The position numbers and the translations under genes were made by a program. A stretch of DNA of 64,000 bases from DYKG01 sp964596185 (GTDB lineage: Bacteria > Muiribacteriota > Ozemobacteria > Ozemobacterales > Ozemobacteraceae): the NCBI GenBank assembly GCA_964596185.1, contig CAZQUE010000007.1, positions 43,086 to 107,085 on the forward strand, written 5' to 3'. Of this stretch, positions 35,952-46,208 are shown in pieces. Position 1 is the first letter of the stretch; each line of letters starts with the position of its first letter. A model generated the notes under the pieces. It ran no database searches, was not told where the DNA came from, and worked only from the letters and a program-made list of their open reading frames with translations.

Positions 35952-38258
35952 ATGGCAAATATAATAGCTGCTTTGGCGGTTTCCGTCGAGGTGTGTTTCG
36001 ACAGACGAAGAATTTTAGAGCTGATAAAAAAACTTTTACTGATTGCAATCTTTTTTAACCTTTCATTAGCTCAGGTTCGCGCGGAGACTAAGCAGGACGT
36101 TTTCGAAATGAGTCTCGAAGAACTGCTTGAAATACCGATTGTGGCAGCAAGTACCGTTAGCGAAAAGCCTTCTGACACACCAGCTTCAGCCATCGTCATT
36201 TCTGAAGAAACCATCAGAGAAAGAGGCTATTCAAACCTTCTCGATTTGCTTGAGGATATTCCGCAAATCGAAATAAATCGACGAGTCGATACCGGACACA
36301 ACAACTATCTTACCGTCATGGGTATAAGCGGTGTCGAGCGGATGCAGATAATGATTGATGGAATCCGCGTCACACCGATAACCGGCAATCTTTACTCTCT
36401 GGGTCGACAGTTTTCACTTCAAAATGCCCAACGCGTTGAAATTATTTTTGGCCCAATGTCTTCAATATATGGCGCCGATGTTTTCAGCGGCCTGATCAAT
36501 ATTGTTACTCATAATGGTCACACCTCAAATATCAGCAAGATTCATCTTGAAAAAGGATCATTCGACACCAATAATCTGTCTGTTGTCGTCAACACAGAAG
36601 TTAAAGGTCTTTTAAAAGATAAACCGCACCAAAACCCTGGGTTTTCATTGACTATGCATGATTTTTCTTCAGATGGCCCAATGCTACCCAAGTATTTCCC
36701 CAAAGAATTTTCATGGTACAATAATCAGTTCCAATCTGGCCGAATGTTGAACTTTCCGGGGAGTAATGCCGAAAGCTTAACTTTTTTCCGCCCCTTCAGC
36801 CTCAAAGAAGGATCAGGCTTCATTCAAGCCAGAATCAATCACAAAAGGTTTGAACTCGGGCTCATTAGAATAACCGAAAGCCATTCTTCATCGACCGGGG
36901 TACTCCCTGAATTTACCATTTATGATCGGGCAGCCAAATTTGAGACACATTTGAACACTATTTACGGCATTCACAATCTTTCAGACCATTCTGAGCGCTG
37001 GAATCTGCGAAGCCAGATTTCGCATCATTTTTATGAAGTCGATCCGGCAACCAACCTGGTCAACAACTTTTCCGGATACCAACCAGGCTACAAATACGCC
37101 CGAGACCGAAGCACTTCAATTGAAGAACGCCTGACATTAAAAACAAGCCGTAATAAAACTCTCACCCTTGGCTTAACCTACCAACAACACGATTCATTAC
37201 CCAGAACAGCCGATCTTTCCAGCCCTTACAATCGCGACTTGGCAATAGAATCGCAGGGCTACATTTATCCAGGATCGAATCTGGGTGCCCTCATTCCCCA
37301 GGGCATTCCATTGGAAACCTATAAAACCAAATATGAAAACATTGGCGGATACGCACAGTTGCAAACGAATTACAACCGAAAATGCCAGTTCATTTTCGGT
37401 GCAAGATACGATAAAAACAGCCATTATGGCACGTCTTTCAATCCAAGACTCGGAATTGTTCTGAAGCCGGATGAAAAAATTAACGTCAAATTGCTTTATG
37501 GCACAGCTTTTCTCGCTCCGCCTCCCGACAAAACCTATGCCCACTACGGCTCATTTGCTCCTGATCCCAATAATCCAGGCGACGTGAAAAGCTATTATCT
37601 GCATGTTCCAAATCCTCAACTCAAGCCAGAAAAAGTCCGATCGACACAGGCAGAAGTCAGTTTCAAAATTGACGAAAAAAGACGTTTTACCCTGAATGCC
37701 TATCGCTCTGATATAAGCAATCTGCATCAGATGGCCAGCTTGGGATCCGGCACTTTTAAAGGCAAGCCGGTCGATACGCTGGCGCATTGGACCAACCGCG
37801 GCGAAGCTACGGCCTACGGTGGTTCTATTCGCTTTGACGGACTGAGTATTCATCAGAAGTTCAAGTTGAAATACTTTGCGGCATTGGCATTTTCAAATGG
37901 CGATGTCGCGGGAGAGCCTCTGCCATACTCAGCGCGCACCTCGGCACGTGCCGGACTGATTTTCAGTCGCGACCGCCTGACGGTATCACCCAGATTCATT
38001 TATCAGGGCAAAAGCTATCTGCAATATAAAGACGCAACAGGCATGCAGCTTTCGACCTCACCTTTCGTTATCGCTAACCTTTTTATCAGGTATCGGCTTA
38101 ACCAGGCTTCTGGCAAATCCCATTCTTTTTTCATCAATATTCGCAACCTTTTTGATCATAAGTATTATCATCCGGGATTCGCAGAGGGCGGCGGCGGCTT
38201 GAGTCAGGCGCCACAGGATCCGCGTTTTATTTCCGCAGGCCTCGATCTTCAATTCTAG
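35952..38258 (+). CDS. TonB-dependent outer membrane receptor
   Basis: 768 residues from ATG 35952; an in-frame TTG lies at 35925. A long basic n-region precedes the hydrophobic signal and cleavage near VRAE. Plug domain at about 45-160: SLEELLEIPIV (TonB-box-like entry), VISEETIRERGYSNLLDLLEDIPQIE, GVERMQIMIDGIR, FGPMSSIYGADVFSGLINIVT. The rest is a beta barrel ending in ISAGLDLQF with a C-terminal Phe. Substrate (siderophore, cobalamin, sugar) is not readable; no TonB, ExbBD or ABC genes are adjacent. Confidence 0.9.
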   Translation: MANIIAALAVSVEVCFDRRRILELIKKLLLIAIFFNLSLAQVRAETKQDVFEMSLEELLEIPIVAASTVSEKPSDTPASAIVISEETIRERGYSNLLDLLEDIPQIEINRRVDTGHNNYLTVMGISGVERMQIMIDGIRVTPITGNLYSLGRQFSLQNAQRVEIIFGPMSSIYGADVFSGLINIVTHNGHTSNISKIHLEKGSFDTNNLSVVVNTEVKGLLKDKPHQNPGFSLTMHDFSSDGPMLPKYFPKEFSWYNNQFQSGRMLNFPGSNAESLTFFRPFSLKEGSGFIQARINHKRFELGLIRITESHSSSTGVLPEFTIYDRAAKFETHLNTIYGIHNLSDHSERWNLRSQISHHFYEVDPATNLVNNFSGYQPGYKYARDRSTSIEERLTLKTSRNKTLTLGLTYQQHDSLPRTADLSSPYNRDLAIESQGYIYPGSNLGALIPQGIPLETYKTKYENIGGYAQLQTNYNRKCQFIFGARYDKNSHYGTSFNPRLGIVLKPDEKINVKLLYGTAFLAPPPDKTYAHYGSFAPDPNNPGDVKSYYLHVPNPQLKPEKVRSTQAEVSFKIDEKRRFTLNAYRSDISNLHQMASLGSGTFKGKPVDTLAHWTNRGEATAYGGSIRFDGLSIHQKFKLKYFAALAFSNGDVAGEPLPYSARTSARAGLIFSRDRLTVSPRFIYQGKSYLQYKDATGMQLSTSPFVIANLFIRYRLNQASGKSHSFFINIRNLFDHKYYHPGFAEGGGGLSQAPQDPRFISAGLDLQF

Positions 38259-38595
38259 GTTTGACAACCAACAGGCAACCGTCTAAGCTGTCAAATAAAT
38301 CGCTCACAAAGGCGAAAAGACTTTTTTTATATGTACAGAAGATCATTGAATTTTTCACAGTTTGTTAGTTTTGAATGAGCTTTTGCATAGTTATGCGCAG
38401 CGCAGATCGGCCATCGAACATGATCCAACGCCCAGGATGCACAAGTGCAGAGTTACCTGAAGATTTTAAGCGCAACTCGAGAAATGCCGATCCTTTTACA
38501 AAGCTTAGAAACTGGATACTGTAGTTTTTTCGAGTATGAATCAGTTTGAAATACTATAAAATTACAAAACAAAAAAAACGGCGCGGAGACATAAT
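38259..38595. other. Intergenic region without recognisable gene
   Basis: 337 bases between the TonB receptor and the P-type ATPase. A short TGCAC-AA-GTGCA inverted repeat is seen around 38439-38450. No ORF with coding character, RNA gene or good promoter match was found. Confidence 0.5.
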
Positions 38596-41292
38596 ATGAA
38601 AGACATTATCGAAGCGGTTGAACAGGACTGGTCAACGAGAACCTGCGAGCAAACCCTTGCAGGTTTTGCGGTAACTGAAAATGGTCTTACCAGTGATCAA
38701 CACCAGCAAAGATTGACTGAATTCGGCATCAATGAAATAGCCCGCGGTAAGCCAACCCCCTGGTACATTCTTCTCGGAAGGCAATTTGCCAGTCCACTGA
38801 TTTACATTCTTCTTCTGGCAGCGATAATTACCGGATATATGGGTCATTTTAACGACGTTTTTATCATCATGGCCGTTTTGATCGTTAACTCCGTCATTGG
38901 TTACCACCAGGAAAGAAAAGCAGAACGCGCCATAAACAATATCAAAGGCATGAGCGCACCAACCAGTCGCGTTCGCCGCGACGGCAAGATCGGTGAAACA
39001 GAGGCAAAAAATCTCGTTCCCGGCGATATAATCGTTCTTGAAGAAGGAGATCGCGTTCCTGCCGACGCCAGAGTTCTTTCGGCAGTGAGACTCCAGGTTG
39101 AAGAATCGATTTTTACCGGAGAAACGGTCGCAGCCGCAAAAAGTCCTGAAGCGCTCGATCAGCCGACCGGTATCGCCGACAAAAACAACATGGTCTTCAT
39201 GGGCACCCATGTAACTGCCGGAAGAGCTGAGATAATCGTTACCAGTACCGGCATGCGAACAGAGCTCGGCAAAATCGCCGAACTGGTTCAATCAGCCGAT
39301 GAGATTTTAACACCGTTGCAGAAAAAGATTGAAACCTTCAGTCATCAGGTAATAAAAGCTATTCTGGCAATCTGTGCAATCATTTTTGTTTCAAGTCACC
39401 TTGTCTGGAAGCAGGAATTCGAAGAGGTGCTGCTTAACGCAATAGCCATAGCCGTTTCGGCAATTCCCGAAGGCCTGCCGGTCATTATCACTCTTGTTCT
39501 CGCGGTTGGCGTAAGAAGAATGGCCAAGCATCAGGCCCTTATCCGCAAACTTCCAACCGTCGAAACTCTTGGTTCAGCAACGGTTGTCTGCACCGACAAA
39601 ACCGGGACCCTGACCAGAAACGAAATGGTAATTACCAAAATCTGTACATTTCGGCAAACCTTTCAGGTGACCGGTGAAGGCTACAATCCAGAAGGAAACA
39701 TAACGGCTGACGAAGATGGCAAAACTGACGAGCTCGCACTCGAAAGCCTGGTTAGCACTGCGGTTTTATGCAACAACGCGACCATAAAAAAAGAAGATGG
39801 CAGCTGGAAAATGATTGGCGACGCCACTGAGGGCGCGATGATGACTCTCGCTGGAAAATTGCGACCTGAACTGCTCGACCTGCGCGAAAAAACACCAAGA
39901 AAAGCTGAATTGCCCTTTGACAGCAAAATCAAATTCATGACTACGATACATGAGCATGAAAATGGCTTAAAAGCGCACTTAAAAGGTTCATTTGAGGCAG
40001 TTCTGGGCCGTTGCACCCATATTCTCGACGGCCAAAGTGTTCGCGAACTCACTGAAAAGGACAAAAAACGATTTAGCGAGAAGAATCATGAATATGCGTC
40101 TTCGGCTTTAAGAGTCATTGCTTTCGCCGAGTGTAGTCTCGATGGCCAAACCGATCCCGAAGCCTTTGTCAGCAATGAACAAAAAGGCTATACATTTCTT
40201 GGGATTGTCGGCATGATTGATTTGCCTCGACCAGAAGCCGTAGATGCAGTAAAAAAATGCCGTAAAGCAGGCATCAGAGTGGTCATGATCACCGGCGATC
40301 ATGAAACTACTGCCCTGGCCGTCGGCAAACAGGTCGGGCTTTATGAAGAAGGTATGGAGTCAATTACTGGAGCCGGCCTGGCCAGGCTTTCCGAAGAAGA
40401 GCTCAAGGAAAAGTCATTGAAAATTGCCGTCTATGCGAGAACTTCACCTGAAGACAAGATGCGGATAATTCAGGCGCTGCAATCACACGGACACATCGTG
40501 AGTATGACAGGAGACGGCGTAAACGATGCTCCGGCCTTAACCCGTGCGGACATCGGCGTGGCAATGGGGCGCACCGGCACCGACGTTGCCCGTGAAGCAG
40601 CCGGAATGGTTCTGGTAAATGACAATTTTGCTTCGATTGTTGCCGCGGTTGAAGAAGGTCGCATTATCTTCAACAATCTTCGCAAGGCCATTGGCTTTCT
40701 GGTTTCAACCAATGTCGGAGAAGTTTTGATTTTTCTGGTGGCCTCGCTGTTTGGTCTGGCTGCACCTCTTAGAGCAGTGCAAATTCTCTGGGTCAACCTG
40801 GTGACCGATGGAACAACCTCAATTGCACTTGGTGTTGACCCAGCTGAAGGCGACGAAATGGAAAGACCTCCGCGAAAACCGGATGAAGCGTTATTGTCAA
40901 AGCCAATGCTGACTCAGGTTGCTGTCGTATCATTGCTGATGTGTATCGGCACCCTTTACGCACACAAAATCGGCAACCAGATGGGTGGAGAAACGCTCGG
41001 CAACAGCATGGCGTTTTGTACCGTAGTATTTTTTCAATTATTCAACATTTTCAACTGTCGCAGTTATGAAAAATCGCTGTTAAGTGTCGGCATTTTTGCT
41101 AATCCGTCTCTGGTCGGGGCGGTATTTCTTGCGTTGGCACTGCAGATGGCGGCGATCTACATTCCATTCATGCAGAACCTCTTTGGCGTATCGGCTCTAA
41201 ATGCGCAGCAGCTGCTTTTCTGTGTCGGTATTTCATTCAGTGTCATTCCCGCGGTTGAAATTGCCAAATTTTTGCGCCGCAAGGTCGATTGA
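38596..41292 (+). CDS. P2-type cation-transporting ATPase (Ca2+-like)
   Basis: 898 residues. Full P-type ATPase order: N-terminal cation ATPase domain (about 10-75), actuator TGE motif (FTGETV), PEGL in helix M4 (AIPEGLPV), phosphorylation loop with D334 in DKTGTLT, KGSFEAVLGR nucleotide binding, TGDHETTA and GDGVNDAPAL hinge, and a C-terminal helix bundle. PEGL and NLVTDGTTSIALG in M6 place it in the SERCA/PMR1-like P2 group that exports Ca2+ (or Na+ or Mn2+). GGAG lies eight bases before the ATG. No partner genes. Confidence 0.92.
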   Translation: MKDIIEAVEQDWSTRTCEQTLAGFAVTENGLTSDQHQQRLTEFGINEIARGKPTPWYILLGRQFASPLIYILLLAAIITGYMGHFNDVFIIMAVLIVNSVIGYHQERKAERAINNIKGMSAPTSRVRRDGKIGETEAKNLVPGDIIVLEEGDRVPADARVLSAVRLQVEESIFTGETVAAAKSPEALDQPTGIADKNNMVFMGTHVTAGRAEIIVTSTGMRTELGKIAELVQSADEILTPLQKKIETFSHQVIKAILAICAIIFVSSHLVWKQEFEEVLLNAIAIAVSAIPEGLPVIITLVLAVGVRRMAKHQALIRKLPTVETLGSATVVCTDKTGTLTRNEMVITKICTFRQTFQVTGEGYNPEGNITADEDGKTDELALESLVSTAVLCNNATIKKEDGSWKMIGDATEGAMMTLAGKLRPELLDLREKTPRKAELPFDSKIKFMTTIHEHENGLKAHLKGSFEAVLGRCTHILDGQSVRELTEKDKKRFSEKNHEYASSALRVIAFAECSLDGQTDPEAFVSNEQKGYTFLGIVGMIDLPRPEAVDAVKKCRKAGIRVVMITGDHETTALAVGKQVGLYEEGMESITGAGLARLSEEELKEKSLKIAVYARTSPEDKMRIIQALQSHGHIVSMTGDGVNDAPALTRADIGVAMGRTGTDVAREAAGMVLVNDNFASIVAAVEEGRIIFNNLRKAIGFLVSTNVGEVLIFLVASLFGLAAPLRAVQILWVNLVTDGTTSIALGVDPAEGDEMERPPRKPDEALLSKPMLTQVAVVSLLMCIGTLYAHKIGNQMGGETLGNSMAFCTVVFFQLFNIFNCRSYEKSLLSVGIFANPSLVGAVFLALALQMAAIYIPFMQNLFGVSALNAQQLLFCVGISFSVIPAVEIAKFLRRKVD

Positions 41293-41315
41293 AATTGTCA
41301 AAAAAAGTATCAGCG

Positions 41316-42254
41316 CTAATTGGGCAACCGCTCGAAACCATTGCCGTAGACCTGTTCAGTTTCCTGTACGATCACGAACGAATCGGGGTCGGTTTCGGCA
41401 ACGAGTTTTCGCAACACCGGCATCTGCTTTTTAGAAACAACCGTGGAAATGGTCGTCTTGCTGACCCCGGTATAGCCACCTTGCCCTTGATAAACCGTCA
41501 TGCCCCGCGGAATTTCAGCAAAAACCGCCTGCTTGATCTCTTCTGGCTTTTCGGTAATGATTGTAACCAGATTATTGGCACTAAAGCCGTTAAGAACGGC
41601 ATCAAGTGTTTTTGCCTGTATAAAAACGAAAATAAAAGAGTACATCATCGTTTTAAAACCGGTCATGGCATCGGCGAAGGTGAAAAAGCCAAGCGACAGC
41701 ACAACGACATCCATGGCCAGAATAGTTTTGCCGACAGGTATTTGTCGAAGCTTACGCACCATCTGTGCTAAAGCATCGGCCCCGCCGGTTGCTGCACCCT
41801 GGTTGAAAACAATTGCCATGCCTGCCCCAATCATCATCGCTCCATATATTGCGGCAACGAGTAGTTCGTGCCCGAGCACTTCCCTGATTCTTTCTGCATA
41901 ACCGGATTTTTGCAGTAACCACAGGATAATATCCATTGAAAAATAAAGCAGGGTCGTTGAGTAAACCGACTTTGCTCCAAAAGAGCGACCAAGTATTCTA
42001 ACGGCAATCGCGAAAAGAATTATGGTCAGGCCCCACGAAACAAGTCCGACAATTGGCGGCATTTTTCCGGCAAAGAAAGCATTACCGAGAACCTTGGCAA
42101 TAATTATTCCCAGGCCGGTTACTCCGCCTTCAAAAAGATGCAGGGGCAGAATAAAAATGGCATAACCAAAGGCAGAAAGCAAGGTACCGAAAGTCACCAA
42201 CAACCATGAATAAGCCTCTTCAGCAGACCAGAGGCTTTTGTTCGGAGAGGTCAA
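41316..42254 (-). CDS. YitT-family membrane protein (DUF161/DUF2179)
   Basis: 312 residues. Five or six membrane helices with the family's internal duplication (GGVTGLGIII and GAATGGADALAQMV), followed by a C-terminal DUF2179 domain (VTIITEKPEEIKQAVF, GMTVYQGQGGYTGVSK). Function of the family is unknown. The start is a TTG forming a TTGA overlap with the scaffold gene's stop; GAGG lies ten bases upstream. Last gene of a four-gene leftward operon. Confidence 0.85.
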   Translation of the reverse strand: MTSPNKSLWSAEEAYSWLLVTFGTLLSAFGYAIFILPLHLFEGGVTGLGIIIAKVLGNAFFAGKMPPIVGLVSWGLTIILFAIAVRILGRSFGAKSVYSTTLLYFSMDIILWLLQKSGYAERIREVLGHELLVAAIYGAMMIGAGMAIVFNQGAATGGADALAQMVRKLRQIPVGKTILAMDVVVLSLGFFTFADAMTGFKTMMYSFIFVFIQAKTLDAVLNGFSANNLVTIITEKPEEIKQAVFAEIPRGMTVYQGQGGYTGVSKTTISTVVSKKQMPVLRKLVAETDPDSFVIVQETEQVYGNGFERLPN

Positions 42255-42766
42255 TTTCGGGTTGCCTCACAACTGCCATCACATTCGTGATTAATATCTT
42301 CGTCGCAGCCGCCTAAATACTGATTCAGCTTACCTTCGGCCTTGAGCTGTTCAAACTCTTTGTCCGATTTTACGATCCCGGCTTTACGAAACAGGCGCTT
42401 GAGAATTGCATCCTGAATAGCAAGCTGCAAACCACGCACAGCCAGCAGAGAACAATGAACTTTGCTTTCCGGCAAGCCATCGAGAGCTTCGACAATATCA
42501 TTGTCAGTCAGCTTAAGAGCCAGTTCCACCGTCATCCCCTCGGCAAGTTCTGAAGTGACACTACTCGTAGCAATAGCCGCAGGGCAACCCTTGATACGGT
42601 AGCGAACCTTTTCAACAATCTGATTGTCGTCGGAAATCTGGATGGTTACCTCGACAAAATCGCCGCAGCCAGGATCACCGATTTTGCCAATGCCGTGGTA
42701 ATCTTCAAGATACCCGACATTTCGCGGATGATTGAAATGATCGAGAACTTTCTCACTGTAATTCAT
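42251..42766 (-). CDS. IscU/NifU-N-type Fe-S cluster scaffold protein
   Basis: 171 residues. Cluster ligands of the IscU fold are present: Cys in DPGCGD, Cys in IKGCPAAIATSS and Cys in KVHCS. The C-terminus is extended by about 45 residues with a second Cys group (GGCDED, then HECDGSCE). It builds Fe-S clusters from cysteine-desulfurase sulfur; no IscS/NifS gene is in the window. ATGA overlap with the upstream trmO-like gene. Confidence 0.88.
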   Translation of the reverse strand: MNYSEKVLDHFNHPRNVGYLEDYHGIGKIGDPGCGDFVEVTIQISDDNQIVEKVRYRIKGCPAAIATSSVTSELAEGMTVELALKLTDNDIVEALDGLPESKVHCSLLAVRGLQLAIQDAILKRLFRKAGIVKSDKEFEQLKAEGKLNQYLGGCDEDINHECDGSCEATRN

Positions 42767-43290
42767 GGTCTTTTCTGCTCCGACACTTCTTCGAAACGAT
42801 CGTCTGCCAGCACCTTTTCAGCTCTGGCTTTATTGGCGGCATACCAGCCAATTTTTTCCGGCTGGAAGAAGTCAAAATCTGGAATATATGGCTTCAAATC
42901 TATCACCGGGGAGTTGTTGAGAATATCAACTCCACTTATGAACAATCGATTCCCTTCGATCCGGTCAAGTTTAACAATGGTCATCCCCAGAGGATTTGGG
43001 CGCAGAGGTGAGCGGGTCGCAAAAACGCCGCGCTCATTGGTATCGAGATAAGGCTTTACCAGAAGCTTTTTTTCAAGTTTTCGATCGAATTTGAAAAACA
43101 CATAGATGTGACTGAACCCATCCAGGTCTTTTATTCCATCGACGTAATCACTGAAAATCTCGATTTCGGCAGTCTCTTCGGGAGCCATACGGCCTTGAAT
43201 CGGCGTTCCCTTCTGCTCGATGAACCTGGAATGAACGCGGCCGATAACTTTAAATTCGATGTAATTGTCTATTTCAGTATTCATGATCAT
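42763..43290 (-). CDS. trmO: TrmO-like tRNA-A37 methyltransferase (TsaA/UPF0066 family)
   Basis: About 175 residues from ATG 43290 (43284 also possible; the frame is open to 43356 inside the next gene). Family marks: ECFKVIGRVHS-like start, GRMAPEETAEIEIF, LDGFSHIYVFF and the signature RSPLRPNPLGMTIVKL, then GVDILNNSPVIDLKPYIP. TrmO proteins methylate N6-threonylcarbamoyladenosine 37 in tRNA with SAM. Overlaps both neighbours. Confidence 0.82.
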   Translation of the reverse strand: MIMNTEIDNYIEFKVIGRVHSRFIEQKGTPIQGRMAPEETAEIEIFSDYVDGIKDLDGFSHIYVFFKFDRKLEKKLLVKPYLDTNERGVFATRSPLRPNPLGMTIVKLDRIEGNRLFISGVDILNNSPVIDLKPYIPDFDFFQPEKIGWYAANKARAEKVLADDRFEEVSEQKRP

Positions 43291-43630
43291 CAAAAAGGGT
43301 GTTGCACAGCTCCTCAGAAACTGAGTGCAGGGCGGCCTCGACCGCAGATGTATCACCGTACACAGCTATAACCGTCATGTGCGTCGGGCAAACGCCGCGG
43401 ATCTCGGCAACCTGTACCGCTGCAGCTTTTTCCGCAATATCAGCCGCTGCGAGAATAGCGGCAACCGGACCCTGGATCAGACCTACCGCGTCTGGCGGCG
43501 AAGCATATTTTTCAAAATGGGTGCTTTCAACCCGCCGGTGTTCGAGAATGCCCCAAAAGCCATTCGAAGGGCGCTTAACCAGGCGCATACTCACTCCGAT
43601 CGCACGATTTCGGTTCATGTTGTTATTCAT
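43274..43630 (-). CDS. Lone BMC-domain protein (EutS/PduU-like)
   Basis: 118 residues. Residues 48-110 match bacterial microcompartment shell domains of the circularly permuted EutS/PduU kind: AVGLIQGPVAAILAAADIAEKAA, then VTVIAVYGD-like MTVIAVYGDTSAVEAAL. N-terminal 45 residues carry an Arg-rich strand set. No other shell or encapsulated-enzyme gene is in the window. CAGGA lies eight bases before the ATG. It heads a four-gene operon with trmO, the IscU-like gene and yitT, overlapping trmO. Confidence 0.75.
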   Translation of the reverse strand: MNNNMNRNRAIGVSMRLVKRPSNGFWGILEHRRVESTHFEKYASPPDAVGLIQGPVAAILAAADIAEKAAAVQVAEIRGVCPTHMTVIAVYGDTSAVEAALHSVSEELCNTLFDDHEY

Positions 43631-43904
43631 AGATTCATCCTGGTATTAATTTGCAATATTATAGCACAAGAGATTTTTCTCATCAGCGAAATTTGCAGGT
43701 TTATATTTTCTGCGTCGAAATAAGAGCATAAAGCATGAGGGGCATTTATTTTTTTTGTGCAACATGAGGTTCGTTGAGCGATGTTTTATTGAGCACTCTC
43801 GGCCCGAAAATCTGTTTCTTATAAATTTAATGCCAGGGGTTTACACTGAATAAGACAAGGATATTTAGACAAAACCAACCTTCTGCAATAGGAATAAGGG
43901 GAAT

Positions 43905-46103
43905 ATGAAAATAAAATTACTGTTTGTTCTGATTCTTTTTTTAAGCTCTGTTGTTCTTGCTTCTGCTCATCAGAGCATTAATCTTGCCGGATGTTTCAAC
44001 AACTGGGACCTGAAATCTTCTTCGGGCACCATGATAAAAAGCGGCGATATCTGGGCGACTGAAATCTTTTTGCACCTGGGCAACATAGAATACAAGTTTG
44101 CTGCCAATAATTCATGGGAAACAAACTGGGGCGACGACAATCACAACCCCGAACTGCCACAGAACTCGCATGCAAGAATGTCTGAAGGCAATATAAAAGC
44201 AAGTATTCAAACCAGCGGCAATTATGTTTTTGCTTTTAACGACAAAACCGGAGAATACTGGCTGGCAAGATCAGAAAACCAGACTGAACCTGTTCCGGCA
44301 CCGCAGCCCCCCGCAACCCCGCCCCAGTCTGGCGTGGATTTCAGAGAAGAGAGCATTTATTTCTTAATTACCACAAGGTTCTTTGACGGCGACTCTGCCA
44401 ACAATTTCTACAACCGAGACCGAATTAAAAAGGGTGACCCGCACTGGCGCGGTGATTTTAAAGGTCTGATTCAGCAACTTGACTACATCAAAGAGCTGGG
44501 CTTTACCGCATTATGGATAACCCCACCCATCGAAAACAGAAGCGGACTCGACTATCACGGTTACCACGGCTATGACTGGAACAGGATTGACCCCAGACTT
44601 GAATCTGAGGGCGCAACTTACCAGGACTTGATCGATGCCTGTCATGCCCGAGGATTAAAGGTCATTCAGGATGTTGTCGTGAATCATTCTTCAAATTACG
44701 GAATTCGCGGCAAAGTCTGGATAGATCGCCTGCCGATCAAATATTTTCGTGAGCCGGGAATGACCCCCAAATGGCCTTATAAAGAAAATATTGGCAACTA
44801 TGCATGGAAATTCAGAATGGACGATGACAATCCCGTTGCACCCAAATGGTACAGGGAAAGATTAAGCAGAGATCCCGAAGGCATCGAGCCGCTTCTTGAC
44901 CCCACGACCGGCATCACGGTACCGACAACAAATATCAGCCCCAATCGCTTTTTCGGCATTGATGCAATGGCACTTTCACCAGAATGGTATCATCTCGACG
45001 GTTTTATTGCCGGCGGCGACTGGGAAAATCCATGGCCTCTACAGCGCAAGCATATGGCTGGTGACTGCATCGACCTTGCTACCGACCACCAGAATGTTAA
45101 GGATTATATCAATAATGCCATTCGAAAATATCTCGACATGGGCGTTGACGCCATAAGAGTCGACACCGTGAAGCATGTTGAGCGCGATGAGCTGCTGACT
45201 TATGTGAACAACTGGAAAGAACACAAACCTGATGTGTTTGTATTTGGTGAAAATCTGGTCAAGGGTCATGGCTGGGGCGATCTGGGCGGAGATAACGGCC
45301 CTTCGCAAATCAGACCCTGGTGGTATACAAGGCTTGGTAGTGATCCTCGAGATCCTAATTCTGGCTCTGACTCAGGTTTTTCGGTGCTTGATTTTTCCCT
45401 CTTTTCAACTTTCAGAGATAACTTAAGCAGAGGCCATTTCGGCGGCATTGGCTATGTTCTAAGCATGGACTGGATTTACGGCAATGCCAGCACTCTGATC
45501 ACCTTTTTCCAGAATCATGATGTTGGGCCCGACAACGATTTTAAATTCAGATACGGTGGCGAAGACAGTAACGCGGCCATTGCCTACAATCTGCTCTGGA
45601 CAATTAGGGGTATTCCCTGTCTGTATTACGGTGAGGAAATAGCCTTTAAAAAGGGTTTCCCGCAGGATATCGCCGGGAACAATGACACGCTTGACCAAAC
45701 TGGAAGAGCATATTTTGGCTCCCATCTCGAGTCTGAAAAAATTGCGCAGACAAAATCCCATCCGCTCTGGACACATATTCAGCGCTTGAATCAGATCAGA
45801 AGAGCCGTTCCTGCTCTGCAGAAGGGTGCGATGAAGAAAGTGAATGAATGGGGCGCAGGAATGAGCTTTGTCAGAGACTGGGATAACGGCAGCAGCTACG
45901 TTGTCGTGGGCCTGGCTACCGGATACAGCCAGAATATTACTGTGACGGGCATCAGAAACGGGCTCTACCGAGACGCGGTAACCGGAAGAGAAATTAATGT
46001 GAGTGGCGGAAATATAACCTTCAACGTAAAAAATCATTCAGCGGGTATCTATATTCTTAACGGCCCCGGAAAAATCGGCAACGATGGACATTTTCTGCGC
46101 TGA
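43905..46103 (+). CDS. Secreted alpha-amylase (GH13) with N-terminal starch-binding-like domain
   Basis: 732 residues with a signal peptide ending near ASAHQ. N-terminal CBM20/CBM48-like domain (about 22-125; INLAGCFNNWDL, GNIEYKFAANNSWETNWG), a Pro-rich linker, then a GH13 barrel: DVVVNH (region I), GVDAIRVDTVKH with catalytic Asp (II), FGENL with catalytic Glu (III) and FFQNHD (IV). A C-terminal beta domain follows. It hydrolyses alpha-1,4 glucans outside the cell. AAGGGG precedes the ATG. Confidence 0.9.
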   Translation: MKIKLLFVLILFLSSVVLASAHQSINLAGCFNNWDLKSSSGTMIKSGDIWATEIFLHLGNIEYKFAANNSWETNWGDDNHNPELPQNSHARMSEGNIKASIQTSGNYVFAFNDKTGEYWLARSENQTEPVPAPQPPATPPQSGVDFREESIYFLITTRFFDGDSANNFYNRDRIKKGDPHWRGDFKGLIQQLDYIKELGFTALWITPPIENRSGLDYHGYHGYDWNRIDPRLESEGATYQDLIDACHARGLKVIQDVVVNHSSNYGIRGKVWIDRLPIKYFREPGMTPKWPYKENIGNYAWKFRMDDDNPVAPKWYRERLSRDPEGIEPLLDPTTGITVPTTNISPNRFFGIDAMALSPEWYHLDGFIAGGDWENPWPLQRKHMAGDCIDLATDHQNVKDYINNAIRKYLDMGVDAIRVDTVKHVERDELLTYVNNWKEHKPDVFVFGENLVKGHGWGDLGGDNGPSQIRPWWYTRLGSDPRDPNSGSDSGFSVLDFSLFSTFRDNLSRGHFGGIGYVLSMDWIYGNASTLITFFQNHDVGPDNDFKFRYGGEDSNAAIAYNLLWTIRGIPCLYYGEEIAFKKGFPQDIAGNNDTLDQTGRAYFGSHLESEKIAQTKSHPLWTHIQRLNQIRRAVPALQKGAMKKVNEWGAGMSFVRDWDNGSSYVVVGLATGYSQNITVTGIRNGLYRDAVTGREINVSGGNITFNVKNHSAGIYILNGPGKIGNDGHFLR

Positions 46104-46126
46104 AAAAACTCCTGACAGTTAACACC

Positions 46127-46158
46127 AGACCAGGCTCGCCGCCTGGTCTTTTTTTTTA
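46127..46158 (+). terminator. Rho-independent terminator of the alpha-amylase gene
   Basis: Stem AGACCAGGC / GCCTGGTCT (46127-46135 and 46141-46149) followed by nine T residues. Confidence 0.9.
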
Positions 46159-46208
46159 ACCAGACCTTCTATTGGAAAGATCTCTCGAAATGCACAATCT
46201 AATGAGTA

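Noticed and set aside
42251..43630. Complete isc/suf or microcompartment locus
   Set aside because: No cysteine desulfurase, chaperones, second shell protein or encapsulated enzyme is present near the IscU-like and BMC genes.
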